Of a DNA stretch of 64,000 nucleotides, positions 19,533 through 29,360 are shown in pieces. Position numbers and translations under genes: made by a program. How positions within the stretch are numbered: position 1 is the stretch's first letter; each line of letters starts with the position of its first letter. The notes under the pieces are model-generated. The model saw only the letters and a program-made list of their open reading frames with translations, was not told the DNA's origin and did no database searches. This stretch comes from Sinorhizobium sp. BG8 (GTDB lineage: Bacteria; Pseudomonadota; Alphaproteobacteria; Rhizobiales; Rhizobiaceae): NCBI RefSeq assembly GCF_016864555.1, contig NZ_CP044011.1:4235501-4299500 (forward strand), read 5' to 3'.

Positions 19533-20576
19533 ATGTCGATGCCGGATCAAACCGCAAACCTTGAGCTTCCCTTCATCCTGCAGTCGCAGGCGCAAAAGCA
19601 TGTCCCTCACAACGAGGCCCTGCAAAAACTCGACGGCATCGTTCAGCTTGCGATTGCCGGCTTTCGCGACGCGCCGCCGGAGGCCCCGATCGAAGGCATC
19701 ACATACGGGATAGGCGCGGTGCCTTCCGGCGAGTGGGTTGCCGCTGCAGGTATGATCGCAATGTGGCAGGACGGCATCTGGAACTTCGTAGCTCCGCGAA
19801 GAGGCTGGCTTGCCTGGCACACCGACGAGGAACGGCTCTATGTTCACGACGGCGCGAATTGGCGGGCCTTCGGTACCCTGGGTACGCTGCCGATGCTGGG
19901 GATCAATGCCACGCCGGACGCAACCAACCGCCTGGCCCTTTCCTCCGAGTCCACTCTCTTCTCGCATGCGGGTGGCAGCCATCGCCTCAAGATCAACAAG
20001 GCAGATGCATCGGACACGGCATCGATCCTGTTCCAGTCCGATTGGAGTGGCAGGGCCGAAATCGGCCTGACGGGATCGGGGAGGCTGTCGGTCAAGATCA
20101 GCACAGACGGAACCACCTGGACGGAGGCCCTCACCGTGACGGACACGGGCCACCTCGCGACGCCCCAGAGGCCAATCGCACGGGCGCATCTTTCCGCCGG
20201 AACGTTCAGTCCGTCGGATGGCAGCAATACAGGTTTCTCCTCCCTTGCACTTGCGGCGGGAGGCTTCTCACTGGGAGACGCGATTGCCGGAGGGACAGGA
20301 AATCGCCTTGTCGTTCCCGTCGATGGAGACTACGAGATCCATCTGACAGTTCTCACCTTGGATACCGGACCATCGAAAACCTCGGTCGTCGTCAACGGAA
20401 ACGATGTGGTCGCTGATACGGGAGCAGTCGTTTCGATCGGGGCGGGAAGAAAGATCACGACCGTCGCCATGGCCCGCCTTCAGAAAGATGACTGGATCTG
20501 CTTCAGACACGAAGGCAGCGCGAGCCTGCAATTTGGATACAACGCGACGGAACTGCAGATGGTCGCTCTGTCGTAA
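19533..20576 (+). CDS. DUF2793 protein, phage/GTA spike-like
   Basis: This 347-residue protein has an N-terminal DUF2793 region (about residues 8-110) with the recognisable LPFILQSQAQKHVPHNEAL and a Trp-rich stretch (WNFVAPRRGWLAW, VHDGANW). The middle resembles a beta-rich fibre, and the C-terminal about 130 residues look like a C1q/TNF-type jelly-roll (VVPVDGDYEIHLTVLTL, FGYNATELQMVAL). DUF2793 proteins occur in phage tails and gene transfer agents of alphaproteobacteria; I recall a Rhodobacter GTA head spike that binds capsule belonging here. It sits 165 bases after kpsT on the same strand, inside a capsule locus and without other phage genes. It may be a capsule-binding surface protein (inference). 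Confidence 0.82.
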   Translation: MSMPDQTANLELPFILQSQAQKHVPHNEALQKLDGIVQLAIAGFRDAPPEAPIEGITYGIGAVPSGEWVAAAGMIAMWQDGIWNFVAPRRGWLAWHTDEERLYVHDGANWRAFGTLGTLPMLGINATPDATNRLALSSESTLFSHAGGSHRLKINKADASDTASILFQSDWSGRAEIGLTGSGRLSVKISTDGTTWTEALTVTDTGHLATPQRPIARAHLSAGTFSPSDGSNTGFSSLALAAGGFSLGDAIAGGTGNRLVVPVDGDYEIHLTVLTLDTGPSKTSVVVNGNDVVADTGAVVSIGAGRKITTVAMARLQKDDWICFRHEGSASLQFGYNATELQMVALS

Positions 20577-20592
20577 GTTCGACACGCGAGAA

Positions 20593-20614
20593 AGGCGGCC
20601 CGCGAGGACCGCCT
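20593..20614. other. Short hairpin between converging DUF2793 gene and kpsS
   Basis: AGGCGG-N10-CCGCCT lies in the 49-base gap between two converging genes. It lacks a T-run on either strand, so it is at best a weak or Rho-assisted transcription end. Confidence 0.35.
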
Positions 20615-20625
20615 CCACTCCTAAC

Positions 20626-22074
20626 TCACGTCCGTGTGCGCGTTGCCCGTCCTGGCGGAAACTCGGTAACGACACGGTCCCGGGCCGGCGCAGCAGGTAC
20701 GGGTACGGACTGGCTCTTTTTTTCTGCCTTTCCCTTCAGCAGTTCGAGAACCGCGGCCGTCGCGAGTTCCATGCCGTCACGCACATAAAAGTCGCCGGCC
20801 TGGAGCGATTCCCGTGTCAGCCACGAGAGGTAATTGCGGCGAACCTCGTAGGAAGCAGTCTTCCCGCCAGTCCAGAACTCGTCGAGTTCGATGCCCTTTC
20901 GAACGCAGAAGGCAAGCTCCGGGTTTCGATAGATCGCATGCCCCATCACAGCGAGCGGCACGCCGTGGAAGATCGCTGACAAGCCCGATGTGCTATTGAT
21001 GGTCACCATCCCGGCGGCATGTCGCGTCAGGAGACCCATCGATCCGCCGTCGAGAATATGCACCCGTTCGGCAACGTTGTTGAGTGCGCTTACCTGGCGA
21101 ATAAAGTGGCCATCGCGGCTGTGCCCGCGCTCCATCGGGTGGATCTTGAAGACCAGCTGGTAGCCGGGCGGTGCGTTGCGCGCAAACGAAACGATCGATT
21201 TCAGGATCAGCTTCTGATTGTTCCAGCTTCCTGCAGCCTGCCCGAGCTGGCTATCGTCGTGCACCTGCAGCGGGATGAGGAAATACCTGTTGTCGTGATC
21301 CTCAAGCAGGCGTTCCACGAGGCGATAGTTGTGCCCGAGATTGCGGAACTTTCTGTAGTAGTTCTTCAGCCAGTAGAATCCCTCGGAAACCAGGGTCCTC
21401 TTCTGCTTGTGGAACAGCTTGCGTTCGCTAACCGTGGAAAACAGCCCACGCACGGAAAAATACAGAAACGCGAATGTAGCCATCGCCCCGAAAGAGGATG
21501 GGTAGGCAGTAACCTTGCCCGAATCACGCGACGATGCCGAGATCTTCTCTGGCGCAAGCTGCCCGGCAATCGGCGAACGCCAGTTGTTGCCGCCGAATTC
21601 CATGGTCACATAACCCGGACGCAGGTATCCTTCCTCGAGGCAGAGTACGGGTATGCCGTTCTCATGACAGCAATCGATGGCGACCCGATGTGCGACACGT
21701 TCGCAGCCGAACAGGACGACATAGTCGAATGCGTTCTCGATCACGAACTCCGAGAACCACGCCTGCCACGCATCGCGCGAACCCGAGAAGTTGAGAGTCT
21801 TTTCGCTGCGGGAGAAAAGGCGATCGCCGGCATTGAAGCATACTCTCCACGCGTCAAAGCCGTTCGCATTGAGATGCGCCTGCGCCTTCTTGAAAAAGGG
21901 GCCGACGGGTCCCTGCAGCAGAAGCACGCGCAGTTCGCTCTTCGACGGAAACTTGCGCGAGGGCCGACGACGGAAATTCAGGTGGACGAGACGCGAAGAT
22001 CTGCTGTCCGGGGAATTCCTTCCCTCTTTCCTGTCCCTGTCCCGCCGCTCCGGTGCGTCGTCTTTACTCGCCAT
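20626..22074 (-). CDS. kpsS: Capsule biosynthesis protein KpsS (Kdo transferase of the capsule lipid linker)
   Basis: This is a cytoplasmic glycosyltransferase that starts the poly-Kdo linker on lyso-phosphatidylglycerol in group 2-type capsules (established for E. coli KpsS). It has 482 residues, longer than the about 390 of E. coli KpsS because of basic, low-complexity N- and C-terminal tails. The core begins LRVLLLQGPVGPFFKKAQAHL and contains LCLEEGYLRPGYVTME, FKIHPMERGH and TINSTSGLSAIFHGVPLAV, all family-typical. It lies downstream of kpsC in the minus-strand kps unit, converging with the DUF2793 gene. Confidence 0.92.
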   Translation of the reverse strand: MASKDDAPERRDRDRKEGRNSPDSRSSRLVHLNFRRRPSRKFPSKSELRVLLLQGPVGPFFKKAQAHLNANGFDAWRVCFNAGDRLFSRSEKTLNFSGSRDAWQAWFSEFVIENAFDYVVLFGCERVAHRVAIDCCHENGIPVLCLEEGYLRPGYVTMEFGGNNWRSPIAGQLAPEKISASSRDSGKVTAYPSSFGAMATFAFLYFSVRGLFSTVSERKLFHKQKRTLVSEGFYWLKNYYRKFRNLGHNYRLVERLLEDHDNRYFLIPLQVHDDSQLGQAAGSWNNQKLILKSIVSFARNAPPGYQLVFKIHPMERGHSRDGHFIRQVSALNNVAERVHILDGGSMGLLTRHAAGMVTINSTSGLSAIFHGVPLAVMGHAIYRNPELAFCVRKGIELDEFWTGGKTASYEVRRNYLSWLTRESLQAGDFYVRDGMELATAAVLELLKGKAEKKSQSVPVPAAPARDRVVTEFPPGRATRTRT

Positions 22075-22205
22075 GTCAAATGAACTTTGTTTCCGCGGCT
22101 GCTCGACCGAAATTTGCGCAGATCCTTACATACTCCTTCCGGCTTTTCAACCGAAGGAAGTAGATACTCCCACCTAGTAGCGTCCCTGCCTCTACTGGTC
22201 GTTTT

Positions 22206-24232
22206 TTATTTTAGTCGACCATCGCGCAGCTTTACGGCCACGCGATTCACCCTTTGCGCCACGAAAGTGACAATCGCGTGGCCGGGCGACGTTTTGCGCG
22301 ACCGATTCGCTGAAAATGCGCCGACGATCTCCTCGGGCCGGCACGGCATACCACTCAGGGGATGAATGTAAAACGGATAAAGAATGAGCGCGGCCGCCAC
22401 GAGCATATCGAGAGTGATTCGCCGCGTGCGGCGCTCTATCGGCAGACGGTCATCGGTTAGCCCCCACCCGGCATAGAACGGCAGGCCGTGCACCCCGGTG
22501 GCCTTGCCGCGCAGCAGCGCCTCGAAGCCCGCAAGCGACGTCATGGTCTCCACACGGTCCGCCCAGCCGATCCAATGCAGGATATCGCCGCTTCGCACCA
22601 CGAGATCTGCTGCGTCCGGGACACGTCCCCCGAGCGCAAGCCGGACGTTACGTCCGGATGCTCCTTGTAGACGACGAAGGCGCCGGGATAGCGCTCGCGA
22701 ACCGCCGACACGAGCACGGCATTGCTGCGGACGATCGGCGAACCATAGCGTATGGAGGCATCCTGTTCGACTTGTCCCGGCACGAGTATCTTGAGGCGCC
22801 CTTCTTCGACGGCCGGCAGTTCGGCAATCGTCCCCAGGTTGTATTTCGAGACGCCGCGCTCCACGAGAAGCCGGACAAGATCCCGCGAACGCGCCAGCAA
22901 CGCCTCCTCGAAATCGTGTGTGGAGATGATGCGCTCCAACTCGCTCTCGCCCCGGGCGTCATAGTAGACATGCTCGCCATCGAGAGCGAGAGAAGACGGG
23001 TAGGTCAAATTGACCCCCAGGCCTTTCGACCGGATGAAGCCGTCTTCGAGCCGCACGCCGTCGACGCCCGGCGGAAGCGAACGCTCAGAGCCCCAGACGG
23101 CCACGATGCCGTTGTCGCGATGCGCTGCTTTGGCCGCCTCGGTTGCTCGCCGGCAGTGAACCGGCGCGCCGGCTGCGCCGCGAAGAAACGGCGTGGTCGC
23201 CCTTCTTTTCCAGGGCGAAAAACCGGCCGTGTAGACCTTCCTGTCAATCCTGTTGCGCTGGTCACGAACAGCAACCGCCTGTTCGATTGCATCTTCCAAG
23301 CTGCATGGGAGCCGCGTGTGAAGATCGAGATAGCTCGAATAGCGGAGAAAGGCTGCGTGGAAGATCTGTTCGACGGTGGCCGCCGGCCGCTGCACCTGGC
23401 GGGAACCGTGATCCGTCGTGACGCCACGGCCCGAATAGTACGTCACCCCGAAGCAATGCACGGGACGACCTGCCATCAGCGCCTCGAAACCGAGTTGGCT
23501 CGACACCGTATAAACGCTGTCCGCCTCCTCGATCAGCGGCCAGGGGTTCATTCGCTCCGGCACGACGATCGGGATACCGGATTTCTGGGCGGCCTGGCGA
23601 AGCAGGCTGCGATCCCCGGCGGCCGGGTGCGTCCGCACCACGATTGCCTTTCCCGGATTGTGCGCTGCGGCGTGCTCCAGCATGCGGGCGAAGGTTCCGC
23701 TTTCGGCGCCTGCAGCCGCGATCGATGCATCGCCTGCAACCTGATCGACCAGCAGCACAAAGGGTTTGCCCGCCGGGATTCCCGCCTGTCTGAGCCCGAT
23801 CATCGGCCCGTTGTTATATTTCGTCAGCCGCTGCGAACGTAAGGAATGAATGAGCGAAGAGGCGCGAAGCTCCTCTCCCGGGTCGATATCTGGAACGCGG
23901 AGCAGGTCATCGAGATCATTGGGCAGCATCGTCTCGAAGTAGATGCCGCGGCGATCGACCACGAACGAATGAGACGGCTCCTCCTGCCCCGGCCAGAACC
24001 CCTTGAGAAACCCGTCCTCGATGGTAATCGCCGGCTTTCCGAGGCGTGACGCAAGAGCCGTGGCGCGAAGGCCGGACGGTCGCCGGCCCCAGCCGACGAA
24101 CCCGTCGACACCACCCGCGCCGCCCCACGGCCACAGCACGATCCTTGCTTGAAGAAGCTGTGAAATGTCCGATCGCAACCGCCACAGTCCGGTGGAAACG
24201 ACGGCATAGGTTCTGCGCTCGCTATCCGTCAC
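22206..24232 (-). CDS. kpsC: Capsule biosynthesis protein KpsC (dual Kdo transferase; reading frame broken by one missing base)
   Basis: This protein extends the poly-Kdo linker of the capsule. It has two tandem related modules (about residues 1-330 and 350-675): the first with ITIEDGFLKGFWPGQ and VRTHPAAGDRSLL, the second with RLEDGFIRSKGLGVNL and VVYKEHPDV. The frame breaks at the C5 run 22627-22631 near residue 536. The remainder, from about DAADLVVRSGDILHW to GFEALLRGKATGVHG, is in another frame. One added base gives 675 residues, which matches the length I recall for E. coli KpsC. It lies 121 bases after the OPX gene. Confidence 0.9.
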
Positions 24233-24353
24233 GCTCTTTCCAAAATCACAATCGTTGGCGAAAGCATCGCCCCAGGTCAGGACCTAGCTACCAGCATGCT
24301 CATACCACATCCGGACCGTTTTGGCTGTCCGCCGGATTTTCCCGGCTGAACGC

Positions 24354-25571
24354 CTAATTGTCGAATGCGAGCTGGAAGTTTCGCGAGGCAGACGCGGTCG
24401 TCGACATCATCGTTGCGAACTTCTGGAAGTCGGTAGCCGGGTGGCGCGACAGATAGATGACGTCCTTGTTCCGGACCGGGAAATTCTGCGCAACCATGTA
24501 GCTCTGGGTCTGGCCGAGATCGAGCCTGTAGACGATCGGATATCTGCCTTCGCTGTCCGCTGTCATGCCCTTGGCAAGCAGATCGCGGAAGCGGTCGTCG
24601 CCCACGACGTTGCGGTAGGCCCGCTCGTACTCGTAACGGAAGACAAAGTAGCCCTTCGGATCCGCGGTGGTGATGTTGCCGCCGCCTGCCAGGGCGGCTG
24701 CTTCGACGAGACTGACGTTCGCCGCATCGAAGCGGATCTTTCCGGTCTTTTCCGTCTGCCCCAGCGCAGAGAAAGTCTGCGGGTCGTAAGTCACGTAGAT
24801 CTGGTCGCCCGGCCGGACGAGAATGTCTTCCTTGGGATTCTCGACGATGCTCTGGAGCAGCACGGTACCCGTGCGGTTCCGCCGCTTGAGGGTCACGTAG
24901 GTGTCGTAGGGCGCCTTCTGCGGCCCGCCGGCCATTGCCAGCGCTTCGGTCAGATGCGCCTCGCTGAGGCCGAGCGGCACGACCGAGGGTTTGCCGACAT
25001 CTCCCAGAATGGAAACGGTTCGCGACTCGTTGCCGTCCAGCGACACGATCACGTCAGGCTCGACGGCCTTGGCCTTCAATGCTTGCACGATCGTGTCGCG
25101 CGCAGAATCGAGCGTCATGCCGGCGAACCGGACCGAACCGACGTAGGGAATCTGGCCGCGGCCATCCGGCTGCACGACAACCGGGATCGAGGTAGACTTG
25201 CGGTCGGTGGTCGAGAACAGGCCATCGGGGCCTGCTTCGAAGATGGTGACCGCGAGCTTGTCGCCAACGCCGATGACGGGCGTTCCGGTGGGACCGCCGA
25301 AACCGAAGGTGCTGGCGAGACTCGGGCGGCCGAGCGCGGTCACACTGCTGGCGACGCGCTGGTCGATATTCACCACATCGAAAACGATGCGCGTTTCGGG
25401 AATCTGATAGGTCTTGCCGCCGGCGCCGGAGGTGAGAACTTCCGCGGTCAGGGGACCATCGCTTGGCACAACGCAACCGGAAACAGCCAAGAGTGCCGTG
25501 CCAGCCAACATGCGCACGAGAACAGACGCAGTAACCGTTCCCGACTCGCCCGCATACTTAGTTCTGATCAT
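24354..25571 (-). CDS. Polysaccharide export outer-membrane (OPX) lipoprotein, KpsD/Wza-like
   Basis: This is the outer-membrane channel component of capsule export, 405 residues. The start MIRTKYAGESG (ATG ending at 25571, preceded by AAAGGGAA) leads into a lipoprotein signal with lipobox LLAVSGC near residue 32. The poly-export domain follows (IGVGDKLAVTIFEAGPDGLF, GQIPYVGSVRFAGMTL) and SLBB-type repeats (VSILGDVGKPSVVPL, ILVRPGDQIYVTY). It is the first gene of the minus-strand OPX-kpsC-kpsS unit and the partner of KpsE/M/T encoded on the other strand. Confidence 0.9.
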   Translation of the reverse strand: MIRTKYAGESGTVTASVLVRMLAGTALLAVSGCVVPSDGPLTAEVLTSGAGGKTYQIPETRIVFDVVNIDQRVASSVTALGRPSLASTFGFGGPTGTPVIGVGDKLAVTIFEAGPDGLFSTTDRKSTSIPVVVQPDGRGQIPYVGSVRFAGMTLDSARDTIVQALKAKAVEPDVIVSLDGNESRTVSILGDVGKPSVVPLGLSEAHLTEALAMAGGPQKAPYDTYVTLKRRNRTGTVLLQSIVENPKEDILVRPGDQIYVTYDPQTFSALGQTEKTGKIRFDAANVSLVEAAALAGGGNITTADPKGYFVFRYEYERAYRNVVGDDRFRDLLAKGMTADSEGRYPIVYRLDLGQTQSYMVAQNFPVRNKDVIYLSRHPATDFQKFATMMSTTASASRNFQLAFDN

Positions 25572-25914
25572 AACAATGCAATTCCCTTTGGCCGCGCTCG
25601 CTAGAGCACTGTGCCGAACTCTGACGAATGTTCGCATCCATTCCGTTAACGATGCGGAAGACCAATCTCTCACCGTCCGTTGCGCCAAGCCTTCCCGCGC
25701 AACCCCAATACCCCAACATGGAGCAAATCCCTTGCACATTCGTTACGGCAAGAAAAGTCGATTTGTCGGCTCGCCTTGTTTTTCAAACTCTTTCGATGGC
25801 GGTTCCCGTGCGGGTGCGGTAAAAAAATCGCAATCTTCCGAGGTCCGCTACACCTTGCAAAGGCGACGAAAGCAAGGCCGCTGCGATCAGCGACAGCATT
25901 CGGGGCGAATCGCC
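25572..25914. other. Intergenic stretch, no gene seen
   Basis: These roughly 340 bases lie between the end of the oxidoreductase gene and the start of the OPX gene, both on the minus strand. The region must hold the promoter of the OPX-kpsC-kpsS unit. I see no credible small gene and no clear terminator; a GC-rich imperfect hairpin near 25798-25821 has its A-run on the wrong side for the minus-strand gene. Confidence 0.5.
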
Positions 25915-28368
25915 TCAGGATCGAACCCGTCTCATTTCGGGATCGTAGAGTGGCTTGAGATGAATGGAACACGCTACGCGGCGCGTCGCCACTTCGAGCT
26001 CATAGCTGCCTGACAGAGCATAGGCGGAATCGACACCCGCCTTGTTGCGGAGGTAGCCGTAGCCGATGGCCTTCCCGAGCGTATGGCCGAAGCCGCCACT
26101 CGTCAGCCAACCGGCCCTTTGCCCGTTGCGGTAGATGGTTTCCCTCCCCAGCAGAACGACGCTTGGATCGTCAGGAACCAGGCAGACGAGCATCTTGGAA
26201 ACGCCTCGCTCCGACTGTGCCTCCAAAGCGCCGCGCCCCCTGAAGTCCAGCGGCTTTCCGAGCTTCACCGCCCAGCCAAGGCCCGCCTCTATCGGTGTAT
26301 GGTCCGGCCCGATGTCCGATCCCCATGCACGATATCCTTTTTCCAGGCGGCAGGTCTCGATCGCCCGGTATCCGGCGTTGATCAACCCCTCGGCTCTGCC
26401 GGCAGACATCAGCGCCTCATAGACGGCCAAGGCATCATTCACCGACACATGAAGCTCGAAGCCGAGCTCTCCAACATATGTGATGCGCAAGGCACGAACC
26501 TCGGTGCCCGCGATGCGGATCGCCTTCCAGCTTCCGAATGGCAGGGCCGCATTGGAGACGTCGTCGGATGTCACCCGCTCCAGGATACGCCGCGAATTCT
26601 GCCCCATCAGGGAGAGCACGGAAAAATCTGCGGTAACGTCGGAAAGTTCGGCGCGCAAACCCGCCGGAATGTTCCGCGCAATCCAGTCAAGATCATGGGT
26701 TGCGAAGCCCGTTCCGGTGACGATGTAGTAGGCATTCTCCGCGAGGCGGGCAGCTGTAACGTCGCATTCGATGCCGCCGCGATCGTTGAGCATCTGGGTG
26801 TAGGTAAGCGAACCGACGGGACGCCCAACGTCGTTGGCGGCGATCCATTGAAGCGCGGCTTCCGCGTCCGGCCCCTTGAGGAGATACTTCGCAAACGAAG
26901 TCTGGTCGAAGATCACGGACGCCTCGCGGACAGCACGATGCTCGCGCGCGACCGCGTTGAACCAGTTCGGCCGCTCGAAGGAATAGCTGTCGCTGGCGAC
27001 CTCGCCTGCTGCCAGATCGGCAAACCAGTTCGGCCGTTCCCAGCCGAGCTTTTCCCCGAAACAGGCCCCCTGTTGCTTGAGCCGTTGATAGAGCGGCGAC
27101 GTCCGGGACGGCCTTCCCGTCTCGTACTCCTCATTCGGCCAGGCAATAGTATAATGGCGACCATACGCCTCTAGCGTTCTCCGGCGGACCCAGTCGGTAT
27201 CGAGGTGCGAACGACCGAACCGGCGGATATCCACGGGCCAGAGATCGAAGGGCGGCTCGCCCTTGTGCACCCACTCGGCAAGCGCCATGCCGGCGCCGCC
27301 GCCTGAAGCGATGCCGAATGCGTTGAAACCCGCCCCCACGAAGAAGTTCCTGAGTTCGGGAGCCTCCCCGAGGATGAAGTTTCCATCCGGCGTGAAGCTT
27401 TCCGGCCCATTGATCAGTTGCTTGACGCCGGCCGATTCGAGCGCGGGAACACGCGCAAGCGCCTGCTCCATCAGTGGCTCGAAATGATCGAAATCAGGCT
27501 GAAGCAGGGAGAAATGGAACCCCTCGGGAATGCCGTCCACTGCCCAGGCCTTCGGGTTGGGTTCATAGCCCCCCATCACCAACCCGCCGACTTCCTCCTT
27601 GAAATAGGTGAGACGGTCGGGATCGCGCAGCGTCGGCAGGTTGGACGGAACCCCGAAGGGCTCCGTGACCAGATACTGGTGCTGTACGGGCACGAGCGGG
27701 ACGTTCACCCCATGTTGCGCGGCAAAGGCGCGGGTCCATTGGCCGGCGCAGACGACGACGCGCTCGCACGCAATGCGGCCACGATCCGTGATGACAGCGC
27801 GGATACGCCCATCTTCCACCTCGATCCCGACCACCGCCGTGTCCTCGAAGATCGAGACGCCCGCCATGCGCGCACCCTTGGCAAGTGCCTGGGTTATGTC
27901 CGAGGGATTGGCCTGGCCATCCGTTGGCAGGAATGCCGCACCAACGAGATCGTCCGCCTTCATCAGCGGCCAGAGTTCCGCGGCCTCCTTCGGCGTGAGC
28001 AGTTGCATATCCAGTCCGAAGGAATGCGCGGTCGTCGCAAGGCGCTTGAGTTCCGTCCATCTGTTCTCGTTGCAGGCGAGCCGCAGCCCGCCATTCATCT
28101 TCCAGCCCGCTGAAAGCCCCGTCTCGGCCTCCAGCCTGCGATAAAGATCTACGGAGTAGCCGAGAAGCTGGGTGATGTTGGCACTGGTGCGCAGCTGGCC
28201 CACAAGGCCAGCCGCGTGGAACGTCGTCCCGGACGTGAGCTTGTGGCGCTCAAGGAGAACCGTGTCGGTCCAGCCAAGCCGCGCCAGATGATAGGCCGTT
28301 GAACAGCCGATAATCCCTCCGCCTATGACAACCGCCCTCGCCGCATCGGGCAAATCCCTGGTGGACAT
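25915..28368 (-). CDS. FAD-dependent oxidoreductase with GcvT domain (dimethylglycine/sarcosine dehydrogenase family)
   Basis: This is an 817-residue two-domain enzyme of one-carbon/N-methyl amine catabolism. The N-terminal DAO-type FAD domain (about residues 1-370) has the dinucleotide motif VIGGGIIGCSTAYHLA and the HAAGLVG segment that carries the usual flavin-linking histidine. The C-terminal half is a folate-binding GcvT-like module (SLMGQNSRRILERV, RITYVGELGFELHV, IETCRLEKGYRAWGSDI). The layout fits dimethylglycine or sarcosine dehydrogenase, which pass formaldehyde to tetrahydrofolate. It is 5 bases downstream of a choline-kinase-like gene, so the substrate may come from choline, or be a related methylated amine. 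Confidence 0.9.
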   Translation of the reverse strand: MSTRDLPDAARAVVIGGGIIGCSTAYHLARLGWTDTVLLERHKLTSGTTFHAAGLVGQLRTSANITQLLGYSVDLYRRLEAETGLSAGWKMNGGLRLACNENRWTELKRLATTAHSFGLDMQLLTPKEAAELWPLMKADDLVGAAFLPTDGQANPSDITQALAKGARMAGVSIFEDTAVVGIEVEDGRIRAVITDRGRIACERVVVCAGQWTRAFAAQHGVNVPLVPVQHQYLVTEPFGVPSNLPTLRDPDRLTYFKEEVGGLVMGGYEPNPKAWAVDGIPEGFHFSLLQPDFDHFEPLMEQALARVPALESAGVKQLINGPESFTPDGNFILGEAPELRNFFVGAGFNAFGIASGGGAGMALAEWVHKGEPPFDLWPVDIRRFGRSHLDTDWVRRRTLEAYGRHYTIAWPNEEYETGRPSRTSPLYQRLKQQGACFGEKLGWERPNWFADLAAGEVASDSYSFERPNWFNAVAREHRAVREASVIFDQTSFAKYLLKGPDAEAALQWIAANDVGRPVGSLTYTQMLNDRGGIECDVTAARLAENAYYIVTGTGFATHDLDWIARNIPAGLRAELSDVTADFSVLSLMGQNSRRILERVTSDDVSNAALPFGSWKAIRIAGTEVRALRITYVGELGFELHVSVNDALAVYEALMSAGRAEGLINAGYRAIETCRLEKGYRAWGSDIGPDHTPIEAGLGWAVKLGKPLDFRGRGALEAQSERGVSKMLVCLVPDDPSVVLLGRETIYRNGQRAGWLTSGGFGHTLGKAIGYGYLRNKAGVDSAYALSGSYELEVATRRVACSIHLKPLYDPEMRRVRS

Positions 28369-28373
28369 GTTCC

Positions 28374-29339
28374 TTACGCCTCCCGGAAGTCGTCATAGGA
28401 GCGATGGAAACGGCTGAGATTGTCGGCCGTGTAGGCCGCATAGTCGAAATCGATCGCGGAATAGAGTTCGGAGACCATGCTCCACATCGTCTCGCGCAGC
28501 AGCGAGGCGCATTTCATTGCCCGATATCGCCGCATGAAGCTGTCGGAGACGGAGGTATCGAAATAGGCCTCAAGCAACCATCGTTCCTGCGCCTCAGAGA
28601 GCTCGTTGTTCGAAGCGAGCCCGCCCAGATCGAAGAGCGGCGAGTTGTATCCGGCATAGTCCCAGTCCACCAACCACAGCCGATTGCCGTCATCGAGAAA
28701 ATTGGCCGCCAGCAGATCGTTGTGGCCGAAGACGATGTCATACGGTGACGCGGCCTTTTCGAGGAGGCGCGCCTTGCCGAGCAGATCGGCCAGCAGCGGA
28801 ACGTGGGGGCTGCCGGCTTCGGTCAGTGTCGCAGCATAGTCCTCGACCACGTGAAAGACCCAAAAGAACGCTGCCGCACCCCGAAAATGCCGTCCCACTT
28901 CCTGGTGGCATCGGCGCAGAAGCGTCACGATCCGCTCCAGGTAGAAAGGATTCCTGACGTCCTCGGGTCCAAGCGTCCGCGCTGCGATGTATTCGAACAC
29001 CAGAATGCCGGGTGCATGATGAACGAGGGCGGGCGAAAGGCCAGCCGCATGGGCTGCCCTGCTTGCAGCCAGTTCGTTCGCGCGACTGATATGATGAACC
29101 GGGATGTCCTCGCCAATCCTGACGAAATATTGACCTCTCCCGTCAGACACGAGATAGTTGCGGTTGGTCATGCCTCCGGCGACCGGAGATACGGCCACAT
29201 CGCCCTTCCAGATCGGGAGCGACTGAATTTTTTCTCGAGCAAGCGCCTCGCTGCCGCCTTCCACTTTCGTCCCCGTCTGGCACCTCTGCCAGACCGCAAG
29301 TTCCTCCAGTCCCACATCACTGTCAAGGACATCCCACAT
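28374..29339 (-). CDS. Choline/ethanolamine kinase-like phosphotransferase (APH fold)
   Basis: This is a 321-residue kinase-fold protein. It has a glycine-rich start SPVAGGMTNRNYLV with VRIGEDIPVHHI, catalytic loop VFGHNDLLAANFLDD and metal-binding WLVDWDYAGYNSPLFDL, all typical of choline kinase-type phosphotransferases. It begins at the ATG ending at 29339, but a GTG about 25 codons in is also possible, since the first residues look weak. It precedes the GcvT-domain oxidoreductase by 5 bases and is divergent from a DeoR repressor, suggesting one regulated catabolic unit for a choline-like alcohol. The exact substrate is unknown. Confidence 0.83.
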   Translation of the reverse strand: MWDVLDSDVGLEELAVWQRCQTGTKVEGGSEALAREKIQSLPIWKGDVAVSPVAGGMTNRNYLVSDGRGQYFVRIGEDIPVHHISRANELAASRAAHAAGLSPALVHHAPGILVFEYIAARTLGPEDVRNPFYLERIVTLLRRCHQEVGRHFRGAAAFFWVFHVVEDYAATLTEAGSPHVPLLADLLGKARLLEKAASPYDIVFGHNDLLAANFLDDGNRLWLVDWDYAGYNSPLFDLGGLASNNELSEAQERWLLEAYFDTSVSDSFMRRYRAMKCASLLRETMWSMVSELYSAIDFDYAAYTADNLSRFHRSYDDFREA

Positions 29340-29360
29340 ATTGTAACGGAGTTTTGGTTT

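Noticed and set aside
19533-20576. Prophage or full GTA cluster
   Set aside because: No capsid, portal, terminase or tail genes nearby; only one DUF2793 gene is present.
25798-25828. Terminator for the GcvT-type oxidoreductase
   Set aside because: Hairpin is imperfect and the A/T run is on the wrong side for the minus strand.
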